DNA of 64,000 nt, from the NCBI GenBank assembly GCA_022592445.1, contig JABYQR010000131.1, positions 47,250-111,249 of the forward strand, written 5' to 3'. How positions within the stretch are numbered: the first letter of the stretch is position 1; each line of letters starts with the position of its first letter. The notes under the pieces are model-generated. The model saw only the letters and a list, made by a program, of their open reading frames with translations. It was not told the DNA's origin and searched no databases. Positions 46,580 to 57,915 of the stretch are shown here, one piece after another. The DNA is from Cytidiella melzeri (lineage: Eukaryota; Basidiomycota; Agaricomycetes; Polyporales; Irpicaceae). Both the position numbers and the translations under genes were made by a program.

Positions 46580-48991
46580 GTAGGCAGGCACGGGTATACG
46601 AGTAGACATAGCACCTTGCAGGAGAGTGAACGCCGGCAGCGAAGACACGCGAGGATTGAAGCTTGAAGATCGAGAGGGCGTCTCTATATGAAGCTGCCAC
46701 AGCACCTTTGCCCCATATCTTGAAAACCGATGAGCAAGACCTAGATGGCTTGTTAGGTTGGCAGTACTGGCTAAGAATCGACCAGACGGCTAACTTACTT
46801 TCAGGGTATTTTCATCGGAAGCCCTCGAGGTATGCTTGCAGTGAAGTGACGAATTTGCCGTCGAAAACACTTGCTGAACGTCCAGCACGATGTCAGAATC
46901 TGAGCGAGAGTCCAGCGAGAGTCCAGCCTTGAACTTGCAAATGCTGTAGATCAACCATGCTCAGTCGAAGTCGGACTTCGAAAACGTGACCCGGGCCGTG
47001 ACAGGGTATTACTGTAATCACAGACGCTCGTGGATCTTGTTAACGACTCAGGCTCTAACATGGTAGGACCACGGCCTAAGCCATGTACACCTGTTGCTGT
47101 ATTGGTCGTCTTTCATCTGCGTCGACTCTCTCCGTATGCCTCACGAAAGGATGATACATTTGATGCCGTGAACAGCGGGCATACTACTGCAGCGATATGT
47201 GCGCAGGGTGCGTTTCTGAGCTATTGATAGTATCTGAAAGCTGACATCAACTATGTAGTTTCCCTCATCCTCATCTGCTACTGCAAGAACTAGCTATAAC
47301 TCGTCGCACAAATTTGAGCAACAGCGTTATGAATAGTTGCCCTAATATCGGCAATGATTAGTCTGTATGTGCGTTTGTGTGCTTCGTTCTAATTATTACT
47401 CACTCTATGCGGCGGTCTAGCACGGACTATGCATCTGCCGACAACCGCGTGCACTTTGCGAAACCCTTAATTCGCCTATATGCATTCAAAGTTGCCACGT
47501 AGATATCGTCGGCTTTTGCCAAAGGGCATGCCTATCGGGATGTGCAATCTACCTCCAAGACATTATTGTTCTCTATCAAAAATCTTGGTTCGTTAAGACG
47601 ATCAATCTCGCTCCTCTTCACTCTCCCTTCCAGTCGTCATTGCTAGACCCCCTACATATTCGCCTCGCTATGCCTTGGCCCACGCCGTCCTCTTCGGTAC
47701 CTCATCATTTCAGTCGCGCGACAACACAACAAGATTTCTGTTGTCATGTACCATGCATCGTAGGTGAGGTTACTACGGTCTCAGCCTACCGGAGCTCATC
47801 AAGCCACGAAGGGGCCAACAGCGCAGCAACCGAAGGTCCCAACGTAGCATCGTTGAACACATGTTCAATACATGCTATCACCATGAATGCGCCTGTTCTC
47901 GATGTACTATTGTTGCCCCCCCTCCCCCCCATCAAAGTCCAAACGTCAAAGTGTCGGTGGCCAATACGCTTTGGCCAACGCTGTGATGCAGGTCGAGCAT
48001 GGGTGCGTTTTGCTCTTTACATAGCTTCCGTTCACTCAGTTTTTGCATGTACTGGCGCTTTCGTCGTGCCTTTCGTTGGCCACAAAGTTGAGACTCTGAA
48101 TAAACAAATGCGAGTTACGCAGTATGGCCAGCAGATGCACGCCGAGAAGGTATAGCACGAAAGCGTATAAAGAGGGTAGGTTTCCTCGCCTTTAGTCTAC
48201 CAACAACACACCCTAACTCCTGCCAAACTACCTCATAGGCACTGTCGCTCGTCAATCGCGCTATCTTTCATGGCTCCGTCTCGGAATTTCGCTCACAAAC
48301 CTCGTCAAGCACACTCAACCCAGTATCAACAGCTCGAACTCGTTTCAAGATCAGCAACACCGAAGAAGGCGTCTTCTGTTAGTAAAGCTGTCTGGGCTAC
48401 GCAGATCGACATCGACTCATCCCTCTCATTCTCAAGTGCGCTCGCGAAGTTCGACAAGCTTGAGATGCAGACGCAGCACCTCCTGGGCGATTTTTTTTTT
48501 AATTCCTGGATCTCACGCCGGCATAAGCACTCCGGAACGTTGATCACGCTCTGTTGGGCCCGGCTACAAGGTTAGTTCTTAGCTCTCTTTGAGGCATTGT
48601 AGAATGCACGCTGACATGAGTTTGTCCTTGCAGTTCCTTCACTGTTTCGTGTGCGGAACTTGGCGAGCCTATTGCGGAAGCCGCTCTGGACCGTATCATT
48701 GGACGGCATGGAATGTGTAGCCCAGCTTTACGTTGATGGCGAGGGCCCCTAGCCGTGGAGATTGTCGGATATGGCCGTGGGTTGATGTCACAGACTCAAC
48801 CAACACAACAAGCTATCGTCCGAGCAAGCTAGACTCAAGCCCTCGACCGACGCTGCGCCAGCTCCTCGCGACGCACCGCAGCTTGCCCCCATACAGAGCC
48901 TAGCATTGCCCTGAACTGCTCGTCAGTGAGTGTGTAACGGGTTGCTGGCGCGTGGGATTCGGCGCCTTTGGCTTTGAGCTGCTTGCTGGAC

Positions 48992-49293
48992 GTCCTGTCG
49001 CATGGTACCTTCCCCTAGAGGCATCTGCTGTGGCTGTGGCTGATAATCGCCTACTGGTGGGTGAAGTCGCCACGGTTCGTGATCAACTGGTTCGCGTCCG
49101 GGCCTCAGGCCTCGGATACCCGTGGAGAATGTCGGAAAGGATGTCCTGTCGCATGGTACCTTCCCCTAGAGGCATCTGCTGTGGCTGTGGCCGATAATCG
49201 CCTACTGGTGGGTGAAGTCGCCACGGTTCGTGGTCAACTGGGTCGCGTCCGGGCCTCATGCCTCGGATACCCGTGGAGAATGTCGGAAATGGT
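48992..49293. repeat. 151-bp tandem direct repeat, two copies
   Basis: GTCCTGTCGCATGGTACCTT starts at 48992 and again at 49143, and the following ~150 bases match with few differences (unit ends around CCGTGGAGAATGTCGGAAA). Shorter related words (CGTGGAGAATGTTGG, CGTGGAAAATGTCGG) occur in the left unit near 43532 and 43704. Confidence 0.88.
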
Positions 49294-49408
49294 CTTAGGG
49301 ACCTCGAATGAGAGCGAGGGTCATGGGAGGGAGGTCTCTTTCTTCTGTGGGAAATGCGAAACGCGCATGTACATAAACCTTTATTTGTATTTTCTTGTGC
49401 TCTGTCGC

Positions 49409-49473
49409 AAAGCAGAGCATCTGATCGAGTATTGATACTGTCAGTATGAATACTTCACCAGATGCTCTGCTTT
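49409..49473. repeat. Imperfect 25-bp inverted repeat (hairpin), right unit
   Basis: Arms 49409-49433 and 49449-49473 pair with three mismatches around a 15-base loop. Cognate of the hairpin at 43813-43890. Confidence 0.88.
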
Positions 49474-49885
49474 GCTGACTTTGTTCGCCAAGTCTAATGA
49501 ACCCATTTCTATACTTTCGCTGGTGCGACTGATTGATGACTGAGTACTGGCAGCGAGTACATTTGCGGACATACTTGTCTCGAAAACATGCACCTGTCGT
49601 ATGTTCATGTGTGTTTGTACATGCGTCGCAAAATCATACCTACTCGACCTTGTCGATGGCTCTATCTGTACGCTCATATCCACGTCCTTCTCTGTTTCCT
49701 AATTTATGGTGTTCACTGGCGTGCATCGGATTATTCAGATCCCTCGTCTGAGTCAAACTGCGATTTGTGGTACGTGGCCAACGAAATCGATGTATACCAT
49801 GGCTCATTCGCATTTCAGACACCGTCATCTATTCTAAATCACCACAGCGACTTCTACCCCGCAGCATCATAACACTCCAGCAGAC

Positions 49886-52201
49886 CTAGTCGAACAGCTT
49901 CCTTGCTCGCGGGACGGCATGGACATACAAATCCTTCGGCTTGGTGGTCAACCTTTGCACAATGTCAAGCTCGTAATCCGGGTCTGCAAGGTGACAGTCA
50001 AACTTCTGCAGTATCATCGCCACCGCTATCGTCGCTTCTTGCATGGCAAACGGCCGACCCTGTCGATGCAAAAACCGTTCAGAAAATGTGGGCAACCATG
50101 GTAGCTATATAGTCAGAATGGAGCTGTGTGCGCCGATACGACGTGTCCTGTCTCGGTGGGGATACGGCAATAATGGGAACTTACGATGCATACGCGCGAG
50201 CCAAAGCCAAACGGCTGCCATGCGCCCGGCTACGTATCGATGGAAATACGAGGTTGTGTTTAGAACTGGTCCGCAGGCAGAACAGGCGACAGAGAACATA
50301 CCGGGAGCGCTTCAAACTTTCCATCGAGCATCCTCTCGGGTTTGAACTCGTCTGCCTGTCAGTCCGAAGAATATGAGCAAGTGAAGGGTGGACTCTGAAA
50401 GCAATTGACATCCACAACCAACTTACATCTTCACCCCACACAGTCTTATCTCTGTGCACCTGCTCAATGTGAATCAATACCTTCTGCCCTTTGGGCAAGA
50501 AGTATTTGCCGTTGCAAAGAGTTGTATCTTCTCTGCTATAAACTTGCCTAGCAGGTATGGTAGGACCGAGACGGAGGGATTCTCTCAAAACAGCTTGCAG
50601 AGGAGTGTAAGCGATGTATCTCATTCTTCTGAGAATGCGGGAACAAGGGGTTACCTGTGATGTAAGTAAACTTGGCCATGTCTTCGGCTTGGATTTGTTG
50701 GTCGCCCAGTACTTCGTCTACCTCAGCTTGCGCTTTGCGCATCGCGTCGGGGTGCTTGATCAGGAAAAAGAGACAGAAGCCGAGCAACCCTGAAAATGGA
50801 GTGTTTTTGCGTGAAAGTGCAAATTTGACCATGTCACCGTACCTGCAGTCGTCTCGTGCCCTGCAACCCCTCAATTAGAGCTGTCATGATATGAAAGGGG
50901 TACTGCACTCACCAGCGACCAAGAACGTGATGAGCTGTATTTACCAGGCATTGATGAGATTTTGGCTGGTATCTACAGAGCCGTCACTCACATTCTGAAT
51001 GATAGAGAGATCTGAAAGGTTCTGCCCGGTCTTCGTATCCTTGTTCAGGAGCATCACGTTCAACAGGTCTGGTTTGTCGATAGGGTGAGCTCGACGTTTG
51101 TCGAGAACTTTCAACGTGAGCCAAAGCATCCGTCAGTTTTTCTAAAGAGAGTGACATGGCTATTGCATGACGTACTGCTCTGGGCAAGGTCAGCCATGCA
51201 CTTCATATCTTCTTGCCATTTATCGTAGCTACGCTTGTAAATATAGTCGGCTAATATCTTGGGTCGTCTCGATCTTTGGCTGGCTTGCGTCAGGAAATCG
51301 AACATCGCTTGTACGAAGGGATGGTTCTCGTCCTACATTTAGTCATCAGCCTAACATTTTCTGTACGCCTTAGAGGAGAACGCACTCTATAAAACGAGTT
51401 GTACCTATTGAGGTAGGGTTAGCGACCACACCAAGCAACCCCAAAACGAACATGGCAAAATCACCGATATGACATTGAGCAAAGCGCCAATGTGTCCAGA
51501 GCTAGACGGGTAAAGTCCTCGCAAACATCAATTCGATATTCGGGCCCAAACCTATGCTTGTCGAAGATCATCGCTATAGCGCCAAATGCTGGATGGTAGA
51601 TAACGAAAACCTGACCTGTCCCATTTCAGAATCAACTGCGAGGCAATATCGAGCATGTCCGGAAACATGTTCTTCACCTCACTGGTTTTGAAGCTCGGCT
51701 GGAGCAGGCGGTCTAGATTAAAGATGCAGAACACAAGTCATGATCAGTCGATGCATCAGCTCTTCCCATGTATGCAAGCAGTGCGTACGAGCGATACCCC
51801 AATTGGGCTCGTCCTTCGTGGCCTTGCACATCAAAGTGTGATGAATACGGGAGCATTGTATTTTATGAGCTGTAACTCACAGTGAATAAACTATCGCCGA
51901 CAAGAGCTCGAAGTTCCTCGAGGGGGCCACTGATAAGCTTGCTAAACCTCTGATCGTCGGACACCTCGCCGCACAGCTCGGCGGAGGTAACCCATACCTG
52001 TGTGTTTCCTGGGTATGCATGGTGAGCTAACGGTGAGCAACTACGGCCTGCGTAGTCTCACTAACCAAGCACGTAGACCTGGAATATCTCTCCGTGAGCT
52101 TCGCCCCATCCTCGTATTGTTTTCAAAGGCGTTTCGAGGTCCATTTGAACTACGTGACCAATAACTGGAAGGTAGGGAGGCACGGGGATGGGAGTAGACA
52201 T
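49886..52201 (-). CDS. CYP505-like cytochrome P450, heme domain only (~460 aa)
   Basis: ATG at 52201 ([20 protein letters not shown]). About a dozen short introns, several checked to the base, join in frame. Landmarks in order: [111 protein letters not shown]-helix [18 protein letters not shown] (with very small exons around HETT); ExxR in [28 protein letters not shown]; heme motif [11 protein letters not shown]-terminal [20 protein letters not shown] and [10 protein letters not shown]. It stops at 49886, just where family members normally pass into a linker and a fused P450 reductase; none is present, so a separate reductase would be needed. CYP505 enzymes hydroxylate fatty acids near the omega end (family knowledge); the substrate here is unknown. 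The 118-nt last intron is longer than the others. Confidence 0.85.
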
Positions 52202-52489
52202 AGTACCTTGTAGGATAGTGAACGTCGGGAGCGAAGAAATGCGTGATTGAAGACCAGGAGGGTCTCTCTATTTATAACTGCCACGACCCCCTCTCCCCAC
52301 ACCTTTGGGAATGGATGAGGCAATACCTGCCTTGCTTGGAATCTGTCACAACTGCATGCTGAGAAGCGATCAGAAGGATAACTCACATTTAGGAAAACTC
52401 GTCGGAACCCCTCAAACATGCGAGAACACTTGCTGAGCAAGAATGTAAGTATCTGAACGAGAAGAACATTGGCCAACACTGTGCCGCAG

Positions 52490-53115
52490 CACAAGACAGT
52501 CCACGCACACCGGGAGCCACGTGGATGCAAGCAAATTCTCGGCTTCACGCTCAGCGCTTGCACGAGCTCGAGTTCGTATGCTGAGTCCACGAGCTGGCAG
52601 TCGTACTTCTGTGATAGCATCGCCACCGCCATCATCGCCTCTTGCATAGTGCTAGTGAAAGGCCGACCCTTCCATATCGTCAGTTTACGTCTTGTTCGCT
52701 TGTACAGAGTGCGAAACTAGACTTACGATGCAGAAGCGCGTCCCAAACCTGGAAGGCTGCCATGCGCCTACCTATGGTTGGGGGCAAGATGTCAGAAAAC
52801 AGGTTGAGGTTGTATCCTTCCGCCTGTGCGAGCGAAACATTGAAGCTCATGTATCTGCTCTGCTCAAACAACGTTCGCGATGGTGACTCACTTCCTCGCC
52901 CCACATAGTGTGAATCCGACTCTCCTTGACCGATACGACATTGAGCAGAGAATCGTTGTGTCCAAAAGCCAGACGAGTAAAGTCCTCAACAGAATTGCGT
53001 CTGTAGTCCGGTCCAAACCTGCAGTGAAGCCCCAGAAAACGTCATGATTAGAAAAAAGGACCGTTCCCGTTTGAGCACTCACTGGTCGACGATGTCGAGC
53101 AGGGAGCATACTCCG
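52490..53115 (-). pseudogene. Second CYP505-like P450 remnant
   Basis: Lies directly upstream of the intact P450, same strand. Pieces seen: LDIVDQ-like end (~53100), FGPDYRRNSVEDFTRLAFGH (~53020), ESRIHTMWGEE (~52920), AEGYNLNLFSDILPPT, a heme-binding exon reading AWQPSRFGTRFCI (~52760-52730), then GRPF and MQEAMMAVAMLSQKYDCQLV (~52660-52600) and a C-terminal LVQALSVKP. The EDFTRLAF part runs straight into the region before the heme exon, so the helices between, including the I-helix and ExxR, are missing, as is the N-terminus. An internal deletion product; not functional. Confidence 0.75.
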
Positions 53116-53941
53116 GGGATTTTGAAACAACCACGATGAAGTTCAAGTCAGCGGCAGAGTATAATCATACAGTCACGGCCTCCACTATGATCCTTTTGGG
53201 CCGTTCGAATGAGTGTGCTATAGACAACCTAGAAGTATAGGGATCCGGGAGACGTCAGTGAGCACAAAAGCAGTGCTACGCGGCCACCGCACAGGTAGCG
53301 GCGTTGTATAGAACCAACATCGCCTGCGGATTGCGTGAAGAGCTTTGATCTCGACGTTGCAATATCATGGAAATAATGAGTCCAACAGTGGCATTACGCG
53401 TTGTAACCGTGCTGAGTCACAACCAGTCGATGGGAAGCTGTAGTACCACAATAGGAAGTTGAGTAAGAACAGTGGCGTCCTTCTTTCCTTTGTCTCCTGT
53501 CTCCTGCATTAGGAGGAAAGTGAACCAGGTGTCTAAGGACAAGACCAGTATTATGAAGCGCAACGTGTCAGCGCCATCCATTCGACGCATGGCCAGGCCA
53601 CAATTCGCCTGCAAATATCACACCGTGACGCGAGAGCCTCTGTTCTGCCTGTCACAGTAATTGGAAGCTGTCATTCGAGTAAGTGCACCACAACGTTACG
53701 GTTTCACACGACTGTCTTTGGCTATGAGATATCTATTACGTGTGTGAGTCATTTCCGGACATGCTGAAACCCCAAAAAAGTCCAACATGCAATTCTAAGC
53801 TCTATGAAGACTGTAAGTGACTGCTGTGACATCTATTCTTCAATCCTATATAAGCGAAATGGTCAAGACCTAAAGCGTACTGTAGATGAACTGTCCCTGA
53901 CACGTCGAGTGCATAGCGGAGGAAGTGCACTGAACCAGCAT
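53116..53941. other. Gap between P450 remnant and O-fucosyltransferase-like copy 2
   Basis: About 800 bp with no supported gene. It should include the 3' flank of the fucosyltransferase-like gene. Confidence 0.5.
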
Positions 53942-55872
53942 CTAGTGGTCATCAGCGCCTTTCCACCCCCACTTCACCATCCGAACGGCGCCATCGTGCC
54001 AGTCCATGACCCTGCGACGAGAGAGCGTAGAAAACGTCGACCTGTCGGTCCCAACGAACCCGAGGCCATTGGACTGAATTGCTGAATCTATCACCAGTGG
54101 ATGCCTAGGAGACGATGAGTTATAAGCACAACATGCGCAGAAATAAATTTTCAACTGCTTACCATCTTGTGTATCGCTCTACTGTTCGCAGCGCTGTATG
54201 ATCAATCCTCTTCCACCCGTATGCCTCCACTTCGGCCCACCAGGTCTCATCAACCTCGTCGCTGGTCATGATGACATGCTTCGTTGGGATGCTGATGCCA
54301 TGGCGTTCTAGAATCTCTTCTTGCACTTCTCTGTGGGGAGTGAGACGCGTCACAATTAGCACAGCAATAAATACCACGTAATACAACTTACTGAACCCGT
54401 CGAGCAATCGCGGACAAAGGGGCAAAGCAATCTTTCGTATCCTTGTTTTGCCAATCGCACCACTCCAAAAAATCGCCATGACGGACGTGAATGGAAATGT
54501 ACTGTGATGTGATGGGTAAGAGTGACAATGGAGACTGAAACATTGGCTTACAGGTGGTGCAGGTTGGTCTACTGGTTGGCCAAGCGCGCGGTTAACGTAT
54601 TGTTCAGCAAGGTCCCTGATGTGTTTCGTCCAATGAAGGTGTGTCCCAACGTAGCGCCACCCTGGAGAGTACTCGTAGTCATACTCGAGCCACTGAGATT
54701 CCATGAGCACTCAGAACGACATCACAGTAATAAAGAGCGTACCTCGTGGCTACCCACATAATACAAGTAGTCGTAGCACAACAGCTGCTCATCCGGATCG
54801 ACGACAGCGCCGTGCAGCGGCGAAGCAAGGACGTCGTGTCTGAGGTTCAAACCTCGGTCCCGAGAGAACGCAAGCCTTGCGAGTCCCCAAAACGAGCTTC
54901 CCCTATCATGGTCATTTCCGGGCAAGATCTTGATCCAATCCGGTGCTTTTGTATACGCAACATCTACCAGTGAGCCGTTCAGCCGAATGTCAACACGTTT
55001 GGTCAGTATCAGTAATAATGTGCGTACCAAGATTGAGCCATTTCGGCACGTCGCTGCCTCGTGGTTGATCCTCAGACTTCTGTACCGCCTGCCAAACACT
55101 CCAGCATCCAATATCCTCAACCTCCTCACTCTTCGAATCCTTCACGTCGCGCCACTCCAACAGCTCAATGCCAGCTTCCTCAATGAACCTCGGCACATCG
55201 AATATCTCTCCGAAACTGATCCCGGGTGCATCGCCTCCGATATGCCAAGACGGAGTGAAAGTAGGGATGATAGGGACACGGTCGGTTATCTTGGCAAGGT
55301 AAATGAGGTTCATCATCGTCATAACGTCGTTATCTGCACAAGACAATGCCAAGGTCAATGAACATGACGCAAAGCGATAAGAATGCGCTGCGAAACGTAC
55401 TCCAGCCTGCTGCGTACCATGATGTGATGTATTTCCTCTCCTTTCGGAGGTTATCGCGGAACTTTTGTGTCGGCGGGCCCAAGACCCAAGGTGGATGTCG
55501 CACGACAAGGGCGTTGTCGTCTGCGGAGAAGTTGGACTGCCTGTCTTGGGGGTCTGTGCTATTTGAGAGGGTTGCGTTGTGCATGACTTGCTGTGAGTGT
55601 TCGTACACCTCGAGTGGTGCCAACGACAGTTGACTGCTTCTCGTCAGCTGGGACGCCGTCAGCACAAGAGAAATGACACCGAGAATCAGAAGAACGAAGT
55701 TGCGACGTCGAATGATATGCAGAATATTCCGACTTTGAGGGTAACTAGCGGGAACAACACCAACTGTCTTCTCTGGCAAAAGAGGGGTGGCAGAGAGCGA
55801 ACGACCATGAGAGCTGAGCGAGATGGTGAACATCGCAGGTGATGTGAAGGAGAGAAGGAGGGATGAAAGCAA
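53942..55872 (-). CDS. O-fucosyltransferase-like type II membrane protein, copy 2
   Basis: Same architecture as the gene at 39262-41248. The start is at 55872 or the ATG near 55836. Signal anchor FVLLILGVISLVLTASQLT (about residues 58-77). Lumenal exons: RKERKYITSWYAAGWS; NDVMTMMNLIYLAKITDRVP; EDIGCWSVWQAVQ; EQLLCYDYLYYVGSHE; WRYVGTHLHWTKHIRDLAEQ; YISIHVRHGDFLEWCDW; HVIMTSDEVDETWWAEVEAY; IQSNGLGFVGTDRSTFSTLS plus RRRV, ending GWKGADDH and TAG at 53942-53944. Exon order and motif spacing match copy 1 throughout, so the two are duplicates. Copy 2 shows sequons (NATLSNSTD, NFS) in the stem region. It appears intact; the acceptor substrate is unknown. Confidence 0.82.
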
Positions 55873-56443
55873 CCGCAGTTGCGTCGAGGAGGGTCCTTGT
55901 CATTTTATTGCCGGGGCGACAAGGCTGTACGGTGGTGCGTGTCTAGAAGCGAAAACATGGAGGAGCTGGACGATCTACGACACCTTCCCGATCGAGATCC
56001 AGCTAGATCCAATCAAGTCACGATGTCACGGTACAGTAGTAAAGATCAGTAAGTAAGTGTAAGCCAATAGATAAAAATCTAGGCCACTGTGACTGTGACA
56101 TTTCGTCTAGACCCGGACTCAGATTCACACTTTCATTTGTTGCCTCAGCTTGTCAGGCAAGTTGAACAGCAATATTGTCTCTTGGCTCTATTGAGCAACT
56201 CCACAATTACGCAGGGTGGAATATTATCAGTCCAGGAAGGTCCTGCATAAGCTTGCTTATAGCTGCCAATATTGCCAAGACTCAGTGAAACCCATGTTTT
56301 CTTTAGTGAAACCTAGAGTGCTGCACCTTGTCCCTGATGAACAGGAGCTATACCCCTGAGCAAGTCTATCGCCGTCGCGACTATCACAGCTTTACTATAG
56401 ACAACTTACTGCGGCTCTCTCTGGATTCTTTGAATTGTCCTCA
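55873..56443. other. Intergenic gap
   Basis: About 570 bp: the 5' flank of the fucosyltransferase-like gene and the 3' side of the dehydrogenase pseudogene. No further gene seen. Confidence 0.5.
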
Positions 56444-57562
56444 GGCCTCAGGCATCAACCGGCGAGAATTCAGTGCTGCAGCTGTCGATCTCGTCTTCGC
56501 CTCGCTCAAACCATCTGAAACGTACCCGTACGCGTCGCTACCAAGTGCAATGTACGGCGGGATTTCTTTGCCAGCTGCAACGCCTTCGTGGCAGACGACG
56601 TCTACCATGACCTCAGCGGCCTTTGCGGGTGCCCCACGCTCGGTTCCGCTGGCACATGTGAGGGTTTAGATTTAGAATGTAGTGGTAAGTACTTCAAGAA
56701 ATCTCATGAAGATCTTACGCTCAAAGTATTTGATGGATGCTTCAGATATATCATCGTATGCCGAGATACGAAGCGTTTCCGTTTCCTCAGTTGTCAGCGG
56801 TGAGGACGTTCGTGCGGAAACGGCGTGGCTCGAAGCAAACATTGCGGAGGCCAATAGGAGAGATCTCGCGTTCAACACCAACAGAGAGTGCTAATTCATC
56901 CTGTCAGTAAATCTGCTGAAAGAAAAGCGCCGAAACGAACCTCGGACTGCGTGCTTCGTTGCACAGTACACACTGATCATCTCGACGGATCTATGAAATT
57001 TCAGTCGCTCCTAGTGAATGGATAAAAGGGTAACTAAAATTAATCCAATCCCAACCACCGATAGAACCAATCTAAACGATCGTGCCCGTCCTGCGTTCTC
57101 GCATGTACGGAAGGAAGGCGCGATTAATGTCCAGCGGCGCGAACACATTTGTGCTGTCAAAATACATGAGAGAAGCACTTTTTAGCGGGGTTCAGAAGGA
57201 TGCGCATTTGAACTGCGCGGTGACCTCTGCTTGTTTGAGGAAAGTACTCGGAGGTCGGTAGCTCATTTCAGCCAGATGAAAACATGCGGATACCGACGTC
57301 AAAGACTCTTGAGCGCCCAAGTCTACATAGCCTAGCGAAGCAATTTTGTCATTCAACTAGCAGGCAGCCAAGAGCGATGTCCTACCTACCAGCACTATTG
57401 ACAACAAATCGACCTGCCCGTGGTCGTTGATAATGCCCTCGGCAATAGCGTGCAAGTCCTCTTGACCTGCATTGACGTCCAACTCGTAGGTGAATGCACC
57501 CTTCTCTTTCAAGTCGGCGACTTTGGAGAATGATCGGCCACGAGCTGTCGCGGCGACCTCTG
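56444..57562 (-). pseudogene. Short-chain dehydrogenase/reductase (SDR) pseudogene
   Basis: Minus-strand SDR, read from EVAATARGRSFSKVADLKEK (57562) through GAFTYELDVNAGQEDLHAIA and NDHGQVDLLS, then GYVDLGAQESL after an intron. NRAFLPYMRERRTGTIV follows, then a TAG in place of the usual tryptophan before IGSIGGW. The catalytic YxxxK is kept as VYCATKHAVRG (~56955). EREISPIGLRNVCFEPRRFR leads to TADN followed by TGA, and a frame change precedes SAYDDISEASIKYFER. The C-terminal exon KAAEVMVDVVCHEGVAAGKE and PPYIALGSDAYGYVSD ends at 56444. The N-terminal nucleotide-binding GxxxGxG is not seen. Two nonsense codons, a frameshift and the missing N-terminus mark a pseudogene. Confidence 0.78.
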
Positions 57563-57915
57563 CTGAAGACGATGTCGACTCTACTCTGCCTTTTCAGTAT
57601 CTTATATACCTTCGGCTCGCCCTCAACATCACAGGCTGTCCTCGAGGCGCGGACAGTAGGTCAGATTTGCTTGTTTTCCGAGCGAGCGGGAGTCATGACC
57701 AAGGTTATGTTTCCTCACGCAAATTGCGCCGTTCAGTAGGCCACGTACAACTGGTAAAGGCAATCCACAAAGGGATTCATCAAAGGACGCCAATTTCCTA
57801 GTGTTGCCGAAGTCCGGTTCAGTCCGGTTCTTTAACACTTCCTAAAGAACCTGAACCTGAACCGACAGAGGCTGCGCTGAACTGAACCAGAACTGGACCT
57901 GACCAACGTGAACTA

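Larger units (their letters stand above)
44345..46720 (-). pseudogene. CYP505-like P450 pseudogene (left unit)
   Basis: Degraded copy of the P450 at 49886-52201. Recognisable minus-strand pieces are: the proline-rich start region (46600-46560), separated by a 456-bp insertion from the next segment (46120-45840, corresponding to the [12 protein letters not shown] and [11 protein letters not shown] exon); [20 protein letters not shown] plus WGE (~45600-45540); the heme-region exon (~45350-45290); and the C-terminal exon (~44540-44345). The middle of the gene, including the oxygen-binding I-helix and everything matching 50.62-51.84 kb, is deleted near 45770-45840. A MITE sits at 44558-45248 in the last intron. 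It cannot encode a P450. Confidence 0.82.
41636..46930. repeat. Segmental duplication, left unit (~5.3 kb)
   Basis: Collinear with 46960-52450. Anchors: CGAAGTCGGACTT with CACAGACGCTCGTGGAT (41645/46965 onward); AGCGTATAAAG(T/A)(G/G)GG with ACTACCTCATAGGCACTGTC (42849/48162); CATCTGAT(T/C)GAGTATT hairpin (43813/49409); AAATCCTTCGGC (44370/49938); CCCGAG or GGTTTGAACTCGTCTGCC (45461/50339); GGTGAGCTAACGGT (45972/52020); GAGTAGACATAG (46601/52192). This unit has extra insertions (MITE, 46124-46579) and lacks the middle of the P450 gene. It also has 5' sequence with frames too damaged to call (for example plus-strand 43028-43231, FPSFSTALAKFNTLVMQTQH). Confidence 0.85.
46960..52450. repeat. Segmental duplication, right unit (~5.5 kb)
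   Basis: Tandem, same-orientation partner of 41636-46930. It contains the intact P450 gene and, on its left, about 2.9 kb with no supported gene: a plus-strand frame at 48270-48575 (SFSSALAKFDKLEMQTQHLL) corresponds to the one at 43028 in the left unit, but both are short and diverged. Confidence 0.85.

Noticed and set aside
44345..46720. A second functional P450 in the left duplication unit
   Set aside because: The I-helix and middle exons are deleted, and frames are broken by insertions.
39262..57562. A secondary-metabolite gene cluster (P450, SDR, transferases)
   Set aside because: No core synthase, the SDR and two of three P450 copies are broken, and the transferases look like Golgi enzymes.
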